From assembly GCF_003952225.1 (NCBI RefSeq), contig NZ_CP034437.1, positions 4,292,501 through 4,356,500 of the forward strand: a stretch of DNA of 64,000 bases. The letters run 5' to 3'. The DNA is from Paenibacillus albus (GTDB lineage Bacteria; Bacillota; Bacilli; Paenibacillales; Paenibacillaceae). The notes below the pieces were generated by a model. That model worked only from the letters and a program-made list of their open reading frames with translations. It had not been told where the DNA came from and did not search any database. Within the stretch, counting starts at the first letter, position 1; each line of letters starts with the position of its first letter. Shown here in pieces: positions 40,016-49,147 of the stretch. A program made the position numbers and the translations under genes.

Positions 40016-41494
40016 TCACCGGCGTTTCGTTAGTAATGGAAGAGTAAAATAAATCTCGGTTCCCTTGAATAGTTCGCTATCCGCGGCAATCTCGCCGCCA
40101 TGTCCATCGATAATCTGCTTGGCAACCGCCAGACCCAGCCCGCTTCCGCCGGCCGCCGGCGAACGGGAGTCGTCCGCTCTGTAGAAACGGTCGAATACGT
40201 ACGGCAGCGCTTCTTGGTTAATGCCCGGCCCATTGTCGGCGATCGTTATCGTAACGGCTTCCTCGGCTTCATCCAGGCGAATGTCAACGGTGATGATTTT
40301 CGGATCGCGCGACATGAATTTGATGCTGTTCGCTAGCAGATTGCGGACGACTCGTTTCAGCTTCTCGCGATCGGCGAGAATCGGAATCGGCCGGGAAGGC
40401 AGATTTCTCCACTCTAGTTGCACCTCTTCGCGTTCGAAGTCGATTTCATGCTCAAGCATGATCTCGCGCAGCAGCGACACGGCATCGGCTTCCTCGAATG
40501 CAAAAGGCTCTTTCTTCAGATCCAGCTTGGAATAGTAGAAGAGCTCCTCCACCATCCGCTCCATATCGCCCGCACGGGTATGAATCGCGCTCGCATATTG
40601 CTTCAGCTTCTCCGGCGTCTGGGCTACCCCGTCTCGGATTCCTTCGGCATAACCTTTAATCGTCGTTATCGGAGTGCGCAGGTCATGAGAAATGTTGGAC
40701 AGCATTTGCTTGCGATTCTCTTCGTACAGCAGCTGCAGCTGTATCGATTCCTGCAGCCGGTGCCTCATTTCATCGAAGCTCATGACAAGCTGTCCGATTT
40801 CATCCTTCGAGGCGGGCGGCAGATCGTTCGTCAGATCGCCTTCCTTGATCCGTTCGGCCGACTTGCGAAGCCCTTCGAGCGGAATGACGATTTTGCGCGT
40901 CACGTAACGATACAGAATAAGTCCGGTCAGCAGCACGATAAAGGCGAACATGCCTACGAGGACGGGCAGCATTTTGCGAACAAGCTCCGCGAACGGGCTG
41001 CGCTCCCGAAGGACGAAGATGCTCCCTTTCTCTTTCTTCGCCGCATCGAAATAGAAATCAAACTTGGCGTAGGAAAAAAACCTGCTCCCCACATTCATCG
41101 TATTGCGAATTGAATAGTTTCCCATCTCGTAGTCAGGCAGCGCTTCAGCCAAGTTGTCCTCAAGCAGATTCGGTGTCGTATAGACCGGGCGAGCTTCTTT
41201 GCGGACAAGCAAGCCGGCTTTGACCATTTTGAGCTGGGTATCGTAATTCTGGAGAAGCGTCAAGTCGGTCAGTTTCGCCGGATCATGCTTAGCCAAATAT
41301 TTCAAATCGAGAAAAATACTCTCTTCTTCTTCTGAAAGCGGGTTAAGCGAATAATGAATCGTATAGAAGCTTCGCACGCTCCGGTAATCTCCCGTCGCCG
41401 CCACGGACAACAAGTAGGCCGCCAGCATAAACAGCGTGACCGACACGATGACCACCGACGTAAACGAGAATAAAAGGCGAAAGCGGATCGACAA
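40016..41494 (-). CDS. HAMP-type sensor histidine kinase, partner of the OmpR-type regulator
   Basis: A 492-residue membrane kinase: first transmembrane helix near 8-35, extracytoplasmic sensor (about 36-195), second helix (about 200-222), HAMP, HisKA with phospho-His in NISHDLRTPITTIKGY, and a HATPase with NSIKFM, DNGPGI and GGSGLGLAV. TTG 41494 is chosen: GGAGG is 8 bases upstream. The frame is open to 41590 but crosses the preceding terminator. The signal is unknown; neighbouring SLH protein suggests an envelope signal. Confidence 0.92.
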   Translation of the reverse strand: MSIRFRLLFSFTSVVIVSVTLFMLAAYLLSVAATGDYRSVRSFYTIHYSLNPLSEEEESIFLDLKYLAKHDPAKLTDLTLLQNYDTQLKMVKAGLLVRKEARPVYTTPNLLEDNLAEALPDYEMGNYSIRNTMNVGSRFFSYAKFDFYFDAAKKEKGSIFVLRERSPFAELVRKMLPVLVGMFAFIVLLTGLILYRYVTRKIVIPLEGLRKSAERIKEGDLTNDLPPASKDEIGQLVMSFDEMRHRLQESIQLQLLYEENRKQMLSNISHDLRTPITTIKGYAEGIRDGVAQTPEKLKQYASAIHTRAGDMERMVEELFYYSKLDLKKEPFAFEEADAVSLLREIMLEHEIDFEREEVQLEWRNLPSRPIPILADREKLKRVVRNLLANSIKFMSRDPKIITVDIRLDEAEEAVTITIADNGPGINQEALPYVFDRFYRADDSRSPAAGGSGLGLAVAKQIIDGHGGEIAADSELFKGTEIYFTLPLLTKRR

Positions 41495-41596
41495 CAAATA
41501 CCCCTCCTCTCTAGTCTGGTCATATTCTATCATAAATGCCCGCACCTCTTCATACCGTCCGGCGGAGCGTTTAATGTCTGTAACTGGCATCTACGT

Positions 41597-41627
41597 AAAA
41601 AAAGCCCTACTCCGAAGAGTAGGACAG
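41597..41627 (-). terminator. Terminator of ABC cluster 3
   Basis: CCTACTC, loop TTCG, GAGTAGG then GCTTTTTTT on the minus strand, shortly after the last permease stop. It separates that operon from the kinase gene. Confidence 0.92.
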
Positions 41628-41643
41628 CTTACCCGGCAACTCT

Positions 41644-42531
41644 TTATTCCTTAACGCTTCCAAGCGTCATTCCGCTCATGAAATACCGCTGAAGAAACGG
41701 ATATACGCACAGCACCGGCACCATGCCGAGGAAAATTTGAGCAGCGCGCACCGAGCGGTCGTTCAACTGCGATAACAGTAGAATCATCGAGGGATCGGAT
41801 ATCGAGGACATATCCATCCGCACGACAATCGTTTGCAAGTAGCTGGCAAGCGGATAGTGGATCGGATCGTTCATATAGATGAGCCCATAGAACCATTCGT
41901 TCCAGTGCGTAACGATCGCGAACAGCGTTACCGTTGCAATCGACGGCATCGAGAGCGGCACGATTATGCGCCAGAGCGTCTGCCAATGCCCGGCGCCGTC
42001 GATGAACGCGGACTCCGACAATTCTTTCGGCAAGCCTCTGAAAAAATTAAGCATCAGAATAACATTGAACACCGGAAGCGCTCCAGGGAGCACAAGCGCC
42101 CAGATACTGTCCAGCAAATGCAAATTACGGACAACCATGTAAGATGGAATCAATCCGCCGGAGAACAACATCGTGAAGACGAAGAACCAGGCATATCCCG
42201 TTCGAAATCTTAAGTTCGCCGCTTCCTTCGACAGCGGATAAGCCGTAAGCACCGTTAATAACATGTTTATGGAGACGCCCAGCGCCACCCGCTTTGCCGA
42301 TATCCCCATCGATATCAAGAACTCATGTTTTCTCGCAACGAATTCGTACGCCTTCATCGTGATATCAACCGGCCATAAGGAAACTTTGCCCGCTTCTATC
42401 GCGGCGGCAGAGCTTAAAGAAACAGAGAAGACGTTAACCAAAGGTAGAAGACATAGAAGCGACAAGAGCGCAAGCAAGGTATAGTTGAAGCCCACAAACA
42501 GCTTGCGACTCCACGAGTAGGGTTGAATCAT
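41644..42531 (-). CDS. CUT1 ABC transporter permease, YtcP type (cluster 3)
   Basis: A 295-residue permease with six predicted helices. The EAA loop is LSESAFIDGAGHWQTLWRIIVPLSMPSIATV (about 170-200) and the C-terminus is MTLGSVKE. It is strikingly like the permease at 7065-7949 through most of its length, including YPLSKEA, FVFTMLFSGGLIPSY and LMLNFFRGLPKELSES. This indicates clusters 1 and 3 are close paralogues. Last gene of the importer operon, 21 bases after its partner. Confidence 0.94.
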   Translation of the reverse strand: MIQPYSWSRKLFVGFNYTLLALLSLLCLLPLVNVFSVSLSSAAAIEAGKVSLWPVDITMKAYEFVARKHEFLISMGISAKRVALGVSINMLLTVLTAYPLSKEAANLRFRTGYAWFFVFTMLFSGGLIPSYMVVRNLHLLDSIWALVLPGALPVFNVILMLNFFRGLPKELSESAFIDGAGHWQTLWRIIVPLSMPSIATVTLFAIVTHWNEWFYGLIYMNDPIHYPLASYLQTIVVRMDMSSISDPSMILLLSQLNDRSVRAAQIFLGMVPVLCVYPFLQRYFMSGMTLGSVKE

Positions 42532-42552
42532 AACAATCCTCCTTGCGACTTA

Positions 42553-43452
42553 TCAAAAGATGCGATAATTGGCAAAACGGTAGGCCGCGAGATAAGACAG
42601 CGAGATGAGGATGAGCGAGATGACCGACTTGAAAAGTCCGACTGCTGTCGCCACCCCATATTGTGCACTTGCCAGTCCGATCCGGTACACGTAAGTGTCG
42701 AGAATGTCGCCGGTTGAATAGACTGACGGGCTGTACAGGTTGAAAACTTGGTCGAAGCCAGCGTTCAGAACGTTGCCGAGCGCGAGCGTTGTGAGCAAGA
42801 TCGTGATCGGAATAATTGCAGGAATCGTTACGTTAAGTGTTTGTTTCCAGCGGTTAGCCCCATCCAGAACGGCGGCTTCATATAACGATGGATTTACTGC
42901 GGTAATGGCAGCCAAATAGACGACCGTTCCGAAACCAAACTCCTTCAATACGTCGGTTCCCGCCAGCACGTAAGGAAACCATTGATCGTTACCGAGGAAA
43001 AACACGTTATCGAACCCCAGCCACGAGAGGAATTGATTCACGATTCCGGATGTCGGAGACAGCACATCCAGCAAGATCCCGGCCATAATGACCCAAGACA
43101 GAAAGTGTGGCATATAGACGATCGTTTGGACCGTTCGTTTGAAGGACTTGATTCGGATTTCATTCAACAGAAGCGCGGTGATGAGCGGAGCGACCAAGCC
43201 TCCGACGATCTTCATGAATGCGATGAATACTGTATTTCTTAGCACTTCCCTCGTCTCGGACAAGTAGTAGATATACTTGAAATGCTCGAGTCCAACCCAG
43301 TGGGAGCGAAAAATTCCTTTAACCGGAATAAAATCCTCGAATGCGATAACGATGCCGACCATCGGGCCATAGCTGAATATCAGCGCAATAATCAGACCCG
43401 GAACCAGCATCAGGTGCAGCGGCCATTCCAATCTCCAATTTCTGCGGCTCAA
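42553..43452 (-). CDS. CUT1 ABC transporter permease, LplB type (cluster 3)
   Basis: A 299-residue permease with six predicted helices and the EAA loop LYEAAVLDGANRWKQTLNVTIPAIIP near residues 190-215. The C-terminus RFANYRIF matches that of the cluster 1 homologue. GCAGGAGGGAAAT precedes the start. The order lipoprotein, this gene, second permease is as in cluster 1. It receives substrate from the lipoprotein and needs an ATPase encoded outside the window. Confidence 0.94.
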   Translation of the reverse strand: MSRRNWRLEWPLHLMLVPGLIIALIFSYGPMVGIVIAFEDFIPVKGIFRSHWVGLEHFKYIYYLSETREVLRNTVFIAFMKIVGGLVAPLITALLLNEIRIKSFKRTVQTIVYMPHFLSWVIMAGILLDVLSPTSGIVNQFLSWLGFDNVFFLGNDQWFPYVLAGTDVLKEFGFGTVVYLAAITAVNPSLYEAAVLDGANRWKQTLNVTIPAIIPITILLTTLALGNVLNAGFDQVFNLYSPSVYSTGDILDTYVYRIGLASAQYGVATAVGLFKSVISLILISLSYLAAYRFANYRIF

Positions 43453-43481
43453 TCGATTTCCCTCCTGCCATGTTACAAAGA

Positions 43482-43514
43482 AGGGATAGCGGCTAGCGGT
43501 TAGCCCCTATCCCT
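43482..43514 (-). terminator. Intra-operon stem-loop after binding-protein gene (cluster 3)
   Basis: AGGGATAG-C/G-GGCTA and TAGCC-CTATCCCT pair around a 4-base loop, 11 bases past the binding-protein stop. No good T run. Position is as in clusters 1 and 2. Confidence 0.65.
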
Positions 43515-43524
43515 CTCATACGTC

Positions 43525-45285
43525 TTATCGAACCTGACCGCTTGCGTTGACTTCGTCGAGGATGTCCTGACCGCCGGATTTCAGCCAGTTTGCCGCCCAC
43601 TCGTCGAAGTAGTCAAGCGGCTTGGAGCCCATGATGATCGAGGTGATCATCTTGACTTCTTCATCGCGAAGCGACGGGCATTTGGCGATCATCGTCGTCG
43701 TCGGATTGCCTACATACGCCGACTGGAAGACCAAGTTATTGTCGCTGTACTGTCCCAGGAGGCTGAATACCCCGTCAGCGGCCCACAGTTTATTAGCAGC
43801 CCACATGCTCTTGTCACCGGCTTCGAATTTGGCCACCTGATCGTAATATTGCTTCTGCTCATCGTTCAGCGCGGACGTGTCGCCGGATTGCTTAGCGGCT
43901 TGAACCGCTGCAGCCGCCTTCGGATTGTTGCCCGGCATGCCGCCTCGGACCGGCGAAAGACCGAACACACCGAAGTCCTTGCCGTCCACCGTAACAGTGT
44001 GGTAATTTTTGTCGAAATGCCCATATAGCTTTTCAATATAAGTGTTCAACAACAGGATGGGAGCTTCCGGATGCTCGGCTTTCTTGCTTACGACATAGAA
44101 GCGCGAAGGCAATCCGGTCATGCTTTGCGAGAGCGCCGGCTTATCGTCTGACGATACGAGCGGGTAGATGCCCCAATCCGCCCCAGGAACGTCTTTGTAC
44201 ATATTGTTGATCGGCCAAGTCGGCACCCAGAACGCGCCGAATGTCATGCCGACTTTGCCGGATGTGACGAGCTCTGCGGACTTCATACCGTCGATGACGC
44301 TGAATTCCGGATAGATCGCGCCTTGCTTGAACAGGTCGGCCAGTTTGCCAAGAGCGGTCTTCACTTCCGGCTGAGTGTCGGCCCACTGTACCTTGCCGTC
44401 CGGGCCTTTCATAAAGTTAAGAGTCGTGGCGGAGCCCTTGGTCGGATTAAACGGATATGCATGATAGCCGTTGAAGAAGCCATCCAGACCAGACCAGCCA
44501 TTGAACAGGTTCAAGTCGAGGCTTAATCCGTACGTATCGTTCTTCCCGTTCTTGTCCGGATCGTTCTTAGTGAAGGCCAAAGCGATATTGATGACATCCT
44601 CCATCGTCTTCGGCGGCTGAAGTCCCACATTGGCCAGCCAGTCTTTGCGAATATAGATCAGCTCAGTGTCCGTGATATCGCCGCCGTCTACCGGTATACC
44701 CATAAGTTTGCCGTTCATCGTTGCCGCTTTGAGCCGCAGGCCGTTGTTTACTTCCATCGAGCCCTTCGTCAGATCAGAAGCATACTTGGCATAGGAATCG
44801 GTCAAATCGGCAATCGTTCCGGCTTCTACGAGGATCTGAAACTGCTGAGCGTCGACTTCCATGAAGTCCGGCATATCGCCGGATGCCATCGTTACGGCAA
44901 TCTTGTTCTGATACTGGGCATCGTTTACTTTCCAGAGATTCTTCAAATTAATGCCAAGCTCATCTTTGAACGTCTTGACCCAAATGTTGGAGTCGAGGGA
45001 ATCGCCGGGCGGCAGCTCTGCGGCCGAATTCACCGAACGCACCGTCGTGAGTTCAATCGGCGGATCGTATTTGCCGGTTGGGCCGTTCGGTGTGGTTGCT
45101 GCCTTGCTTTCGCTTGTGCTTGCGTTTGCAGTTGCATTATCACTTGCGCTTGTTTTTGGCGAGCTGTTGGCATTAGAAGCTGTGCTGCCACTGTTGTTGT
45201 CGTTACATGCTGTAACCGTAACCATGATAAGCAGTAATGAAAGTAGGGCCGATCCTTTCAATTTCGCCTTCGCATTTGTCAACAT
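43525..45285 (-). CDS. Sugar ABC transporter solute-binding lipoprotein (cluster 3)
   Basis: A 586-residue lipoprotein. The signal region ends in the lipobox VTAC with Cys27, then a long Ser/Asn/Ala/Thr linker and the binding fold. The loop NDPDKNGKNDTYG (about 250) repeats the motif of the cluster 1 protein, and the segment GKYDPPIELTTVRSV corresponds to GKYDPAITVHAVRPV there, so the two are paralogues. GGGAGG lies 10 bases before ATG 45285. It has its own promoter region with a cre-like box, behind the YesN-like gene. Confidence 0.93.
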   Translation of the reverse strand: MLTNAKAKLKGSALLSLLLIMVTVTACNDNNSGSTASNANSSPKTSASDNATANASTSESKAATTPNGPTGKYDPPIELTTVRSVNSAAELPPGDSLDSNIWVKTFKDELGINLKNLWKVNDAQYQNKIAVTMASGDMPDFMEVDAQQFQILVEAGTIADLTDSYAKYASDLTKGSMEVNNGLRLKAATMNGKLMGIPVDGGDITDTELIYIRKDWLANVGLQPPKTMEDVINIALAFTKNDPDKNGKNDTYGLSLDLNLFNGWSGLDGFFNGYHAYPFNPTKGSATTLNFMKGPDGKVQWADTQPEVKTALGKLADLFKQGAIYPEFSVIDGMKSAELVTSGKVGMTFGAFWVPTWPINNMYKDVPGADWGIYPLVSSDDKPALSQSMTGLPSRFYVVSKKAEHPEAPILLLNTYIEKLYGHFDKNYHTVTVDGKDFGVFGLSPVRGGMPGNNPKAAAAVQAAKQSGDTSALNDEQKQYYDQVAKFEAGDKSMWAANKLWAADGVFSLLGQYSDNNLVFQSAYVGNPTTTMIAKCPSLRDEEVKMITSIIMGSKPLDYFDEWAANWLKSGGQDILDEVNASGQVR

Positions 45286-45365
45286 CAGCTGCTTTCCTCC
45301 CCCTAAAGTCTGCATCGGAATGTGCTACGCTTTCATTATGCGGTCAGCAAGACGCCACGAATATA

Positions 45366-45379
45366 ATAAAGCGATTACA
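45366..45379. promoter_or_regulatory. cre-like operator upstream of cluster 3 binding-protein gene
   Basis: On the minus strand TGTAATCGCTTTAT fits the cre consensus TGWAANCGNTNWCA at 12 of 14 positions. It is next to TATTATATT, which may be the -10 region, 80 bases upstream of the start. Confidence 0.5.
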
Positions 45380-45397
45380 TCCCTTATCCTTTTATAT

Positions 45398-47074
45398 CTA
45401 TTTCAGCGAATCACGGTATTCCTGAGGGGTCAACAAGGTCGCTTTTTTGAATAAACGCGTAAAATAGGACGCCGAATCGTACCCAATCCGCATGCCGACT
45501 TCATGAATCTTAAGCGAGCTCTCGCCGAGCAGCTGCTTCGCTCTATCGACTCTCGTCCTCGTGATATAGTCGCTGATGGTATGATTCGTCTTCTGTTTAT
45601 ACAATCTGGAGAGGTAAAAAGGCGTCAAGTAGACATGCTCCGCCAAACGATTCAACGTTAAATCACCGTCGATATGCTCGTCCACGTACCGATGAATCTG
45701 CTCGACGACTTCGCTCGTCTCTTGCTCGTTGCCGCCATCCATGCGTACGAACAACAGATCCGCAAGCTTGCGGAAGAAGTCCGAAGCTTCCTTCCACGAA
45801 CGATGCTCGCGGATCGAGAACAGCTTGTCCGGTATCGCTTGACCATCGTCAGTGCCAAGCGCCTCGAAGCGATTTAGATGCGGGATGAAGATCGCGGCAA
45901 GCTCGTAGAAAACCTCAAGCGGCAAGCCTTCTTCTAGAGTCGCCGACTCTCCAACGGCTTGCGAAATCCCTTCGAACAGTTGATCGAATTTCGCCCTTTC
46001 CTTCTGCATCAAGTATTGGTCGAGCAGCCGGATGCGCTTGACCTTGCTTCGCGCTTGCTCGTCTCCGCTTGACTTCGCCCTGTCGTCTGACAGCAGCATC
46101 TGACTTCCGAGTCCTAGCCCGCGACCGAACAACTGCGACAGCCGCTCGTATTTGGACGCGACGGCATCCCATTCGAATGGCTCGCTGGAGACGACGAACG
46201 AGCACGCGAGTTTCAAATAATTGCTGCAGGCGGTTTGCACGGATTCGAGCATCCCAAGCAGGTAAGCATGCAGTCGGGCTGCTGGATCGGGCTCCACGAC
46301 GGATCGTTCGTGAATCGGCTGTTTAACGGCGATTGCCTGATAATAACCCGACTCCTTCTTCGGCTGCAGCAGCCAGATCAGCCGTTCGTGATCGCCTCTG
46401 AAGTGCGTCAATTCGAATTCCTGTGCGAAAAATTCTTCGAAAATGTTATTGATTGAATAGGCGAACAGCACTTTATCGCTTCCTGTCGCATCTTCGCGCC
46501 ATCTGTCAATCCGTCCAACGGCCATGACTACCGGCAATTCGGAATCGAGCGGTACTTCGAACTGCGCGAATCGTTCTTCTCGGACGGCGGGAGACGAGGC
46601 TTCCCCTTCCAGCAGACCGTTCAAATACTCCTTGCGCAAGGCCGGCAGCGCCAGCTTCAGCGACGAGCGAGCGTTCGCGATCAGCCCTTCGTAGGTCACT
46701 TCCTCGGCAATGACGCGAATCGCCTTCTCGACCGAGGAGATGATCGGAGCGTCCCCTTCGGTCTTCAGCACATAATCGATCGCTCCCCCGCGGATCGACG
46801 ACTGGATATAGTCAAACTCGTTATAGCCGGTTAGGAAAATCGACTTGCAGCGCGGCCAGAGACGAAGTACCTCCTGCTGCAGCTCGATGCCATTCATCTC
46901 CGGCATTTCGATATCCGTCAACAGAATATCGATGCGCAGCTTCCTTGATATCGCAAGCGCTTCCATTCCATCGAAAGCTTGATAAACCTCAAGCGGATAA
47001 TCAGACTGCAAGAATAGCTCGCTTAAACCTTCGACAATGATCGGCTCGTCGTCAACGATCAACATCCGATACAT
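45398..47074 (-). CDS. YesN-type response regulator with AraC-like domain (cluster 3)
   Basis: A 558-residue regulator. The receiver domain (1-120) has VDDEP, phospho-Asp in ILLTDIEMPEMNG near residue 55, and Lys in DYVLKTEGD. A long middle region follows. The AraC-type DNA-binding domain is at the C-terminus (about 455-556), ending FKKATLLTPQEYRDSLK. ATG 47074 is chosen because GGAGAG is suitably spaced and the longer frame would overlap the kinase. It starts 4 bases after the kinase stop. It likely activates the downstream importer operon. Confidence 0.93.
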   Translation of the reverse strand: MYRMLIVDDEPIIVEGLSELFLQSDYPLEVYQAFDGMEALAISRKLRIDILLTDIEMPEMNGIELQQEVLRLWPRCKSIFLTGYNEFDYIQSSIRGGAIDYVLKTEGDAPIISSVEKAIRVIAEEVTYEGLIANARSSLKLALPALRKEYLNGLLEGEASSPAVREERFAQFEVPLDSELPVVMAVGRIDRWREDATGSDKVLFAYSINNIFEEFFAQEFELTHFRGDHERLIWLLQPKKESGYYQAIAVKQPIHERSVVEPDPAARLHAYLLGMLESVQTACSNYLKLACSFVVSSEPFEWDAVASKYERLSQLFGRGLGLGSQMLLSDDRAKSSGDEQARSKVKRIRLLDQYLMQKERAKFDQLFEGISQAVGESATLEEGLPLEVFYELAAIFIPHLNRFEALGTDDGQAIPDKLFSIREHRSWKEASDFFRKLADLLFVRMDGGNEQETSEVVEQIHRYVDEHIDGDLTLNRLAEHVYLTPFYLSRLYKQKTNHTISDYITRTRVDRAKQLLGESSLKIHEVGMRIGYDSASYFTRLFKKATLLTPQEYRDSLK

Positions 47075-47078
47075 GCTT

Positions 47079-48914
47079 TCACTCTCCTCTCGCATCATTG
47101 GATTCTGGGGGTCCCTCGGCTCGGCCCAAAGACAGTGGCATCGGCAGCATCAGCGTCACTTTCATGCCGCCCATCTCGCCGCGGGTGACGGTAACGCCGT
47201 ACTCGGCTCCGAACCGAATTTTCAAGCGGCGATGCACGTTCAGCATGCCGGTGTATTCTATATCCGCTCCCTGATTCACTAGATTCGCTTCGATCGTCTG
47301 AAGGTCGGCATTCGTTAGCTTCTCTCCGTTATCCTCGACCGACATAAGCAATTTCGAATCCTGCTCAATCATCGACACGACGATTCTGCCATCCTTTCGC
47401 TTGGTCTCGAGCCCATACTGGTATGCATTCTCGATGAATGGCTGTAAGATGAGCCGCGGAACGCGCATGTCGCCGCAACCAGGAGGCAGTTCGCCGAATT
47501 CGACTGTAATGCGGCTCTTGGCGAAACGGATATTCTGAATTTCCACATAGGTGCGAGAGTGTTTAATTTCCGCATCGAGCGGCACATCATCGGAGCCGTT
47601 GCGGGTTATATACTGAAAGTATTCGCCAAGGTGCTGGCTGAACTGGATGACGCTGTCATTGTCGTTCATCTTCGCCAAGCGATATAGAATAAAATAAGTG
47701 TTGTACAAGAAGTGCGGATTGATCTGCGACTGCAATTGCTTCAGCTCCGAAGTCTGGGCGCGCAGCTTCTGCTCGTACACTTCATGAATGAGCACCTTCA
47801 GATTGTCCGTCATCATGTTGAACCGCTGGAACAAATAGCGGAACTCATCGTGTGTCTTCGGCAGCGGCATCGGCTCCATCATCCCCGCCTCCACCTTACG
47901 GAATCCGGTGATCATCCGATGTAGAGGCTTGCGTATGAGCTGATACAGCCAGTAAGAGTAAGCGACGATAAAGACGAGCGAGACGAACGACAGCAGCCAT
48001 AGCAGCATCCGGTATTTGTCGATCGGTCCGAGCATTTCGGAAGAGGGCACATAGGCAATCAAATAATAACCGAACGTAGTCGAGCGCTTATAGGCAACAA
48101 AATAAGAGTTATTTCCCGCCGAAATTTGCTTATAGCCTTCGTCGACGCTATCTTCATGCGTTTTTTTCAAGTAATCCGAAAGTTCCTTCGTCAGCCCTTC
48201 GTCTGTTTGGTTGTCCAAGATCCAGCCGTTCTCCGGATTGATCAGCATCGCTCCCGCATTCTTATAGTCAGAGAAGTTTCGCAGCGACTGCTTCAACATT
48301 TCCTGATTGATCTCGATCGATAGCGCGAAGGTTTCCTTCATTTTCGGCAGATCGGAGCCGGGATAAGCGATCGCCATGAACAGCCGATCTTCCCAGAAGT
48401 AATTGCCGACGCCTCGGAGCTTGGATACGTTAGCGACAGCTTCGTAATCGGGATTAATCGTGTCGCTGATCGTTTCATCGCTTGATATCGTTCGCTTCAA
48501 CGTCAGAATGTGGGCACTTACGTTCTTGATGTAGAGACTCGAGTTCTTGATCAGCTGCAGCTTCTCCTGAATGCGCTGCACCGTCTCCGTCCATACTCCG
48601 ATCGTCATCGTGTTGCTGATAAACGCAGCGTGCTGGATGTCTTTGTCAATCGCGTATTGCTGCAGCAGTGACCTCATCAGCTCGTTCTCAACCTCGAGCG
48701 AGTTAAGGTAGAAATCGACACGAGACTTGAGCGATTTCGACAACTCCTCGCGGACGCTATTCTCGCCAAGCTGGTTCATTCCAAGACCAATGCCATAGAT
48801 CGGAGCGACCACAAGCAGGAACGCGATGATCAGCTTCGGGAATATCGTCAATCTCCATTGTCTTTTCGGAATAATGTTCAGTTCTAGCCACCCCCTGGGT
48901 ATCAAATTTGGCAT
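47079..48914 (-). CDS. YesM-type sensor histidine kinase (cluster 3)
   Basis: About 611 residues: transmembrane helix near 24-45, extracellular sensor (about 50-300), second helix (about 305-330), HAMP, His_kinase box with phospho-His in QINPHFLYNTY near residue 410, and HATPase with IENAYQYG and EDNGEK. The start is uncertain. ATG 48914 has only a weak AGAGATC site. A GGGGGTGG motif inside the coding region would suit a CTG start at about 48881. First gene of the run kinase, regulator, lipoprotein, two permeases. Confidence 0.9.
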   Translation of the reverse strand: MPNLIPRGWLELNIIPKRQWRLTIFPKLIIAFLLVVAPIYGIGLGMNQLGENSVREELSKSLKSRVDFYLNSLEVENELMRSLLQQYAIDKDIQHAAFISNTMTIGVWTETVQRIQEKLQLIKNSSLYIKNVSAHILTLKRTISSDETISDTINPDYEAVANVSKLRGVGNYFWEDRLFMAIAYPGSDLPKMKETFALSIEINQEMLKQSLRNFSDYKNAGAMLINPENGWILDNQTDEGLTKELSDYLKKTHEDSVDEGYKQISAGNNSYFVAYKRSTTFGYYLIAYVPSSEMLGPIDKYRMLLWLLSFVSLVFIVAYSYWLYQLIRKPLHRMITGFRKVEAGMMEPMPLPKTHDEFRYLFQRFNMMTDNLKVLIHEVYEQKLRAQTSELKQLQSQINPHFLYNTYFILYRLAKMNDNDSVIQFSQHLGEYFQYITRNGSDDVPLDAEIKHSRTYVEIQNIRFAKSRITVEFGELPPGCGDMRVPRLILQPFIENAYQYGLETKRKDGRIVVSMIEQDSKLLMSVEDNGEKLTNADLQTIEANLVNQGADIEYTGMLNVHRRLKIRFGAEYGVTVTRGEMGGMKVTLMLPMPLSLGRAEGPPESNDARGE

Positions 48915-48970
48915 ATGATCTCTGGAACAATTGCGCAAATGGTAATTATTGTGTTTCAGTCACACTTATT

Positions 48971-48984
48971 ATAAAGCGCTTTCA
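48971..48984. promoter_or_regulatory. cre-like operator over the promoter of the cluster 3 kinase gene
   Basis: On the minus strand TGAAAGCGCTTTAT keeps the cre core TGAAAGCGCTTT exactly and differs at the last two bases. It overlaps a TATAAT -10 box (48973-48968), a position suited to repression by CcpA. Confidence 0.6.
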
Positions 48985-49068
48985 GACAGAATACGACCCC
49001 TCTCGCGGGAAGCTAGTAAATGTATAAAAATACCCAATAATACCCATAGTAACCATCATCTAAACCAA

Positions 49069-49116
49069 TGTGATATAGTCACAGTCCGAATAAAGCCTCT
49101 TGTGATACTGTTCACT
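49069..49116 (+). promoter_or_regulatory. Two Crp/Fnr-type boxes upstream of the Crp/Fnr gene
   Basis: TGTGATACTGTTCACT (49101-49116) fits the TGTGA-N6-TCACA consensus in 9 of 10 bases. TGTGA-TATAG-TCACA (49069-49083) has perfect half-sites with a 5-base spacer. Both stand 32-79 bases before the regulator start and suggest autoregulation. Confidence 0.6.
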
Positions 49117-49147
49117 TAGATCGGACATTAAGGAAGGAAGTGAACGC

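Noticed and set aside
40418..41113. 231-residue plus-strand open frame opposite the histidine kinase
   Set aside because: No ribosome site or motif; the kinase frame is clear.
37692..41494. Idea that the SLH gene is in one transcript with the OmpR-type pair
   Set aside because: The genes are collinear, but a 139-base gap without coupling leaves this undecided, so they are listed separately.
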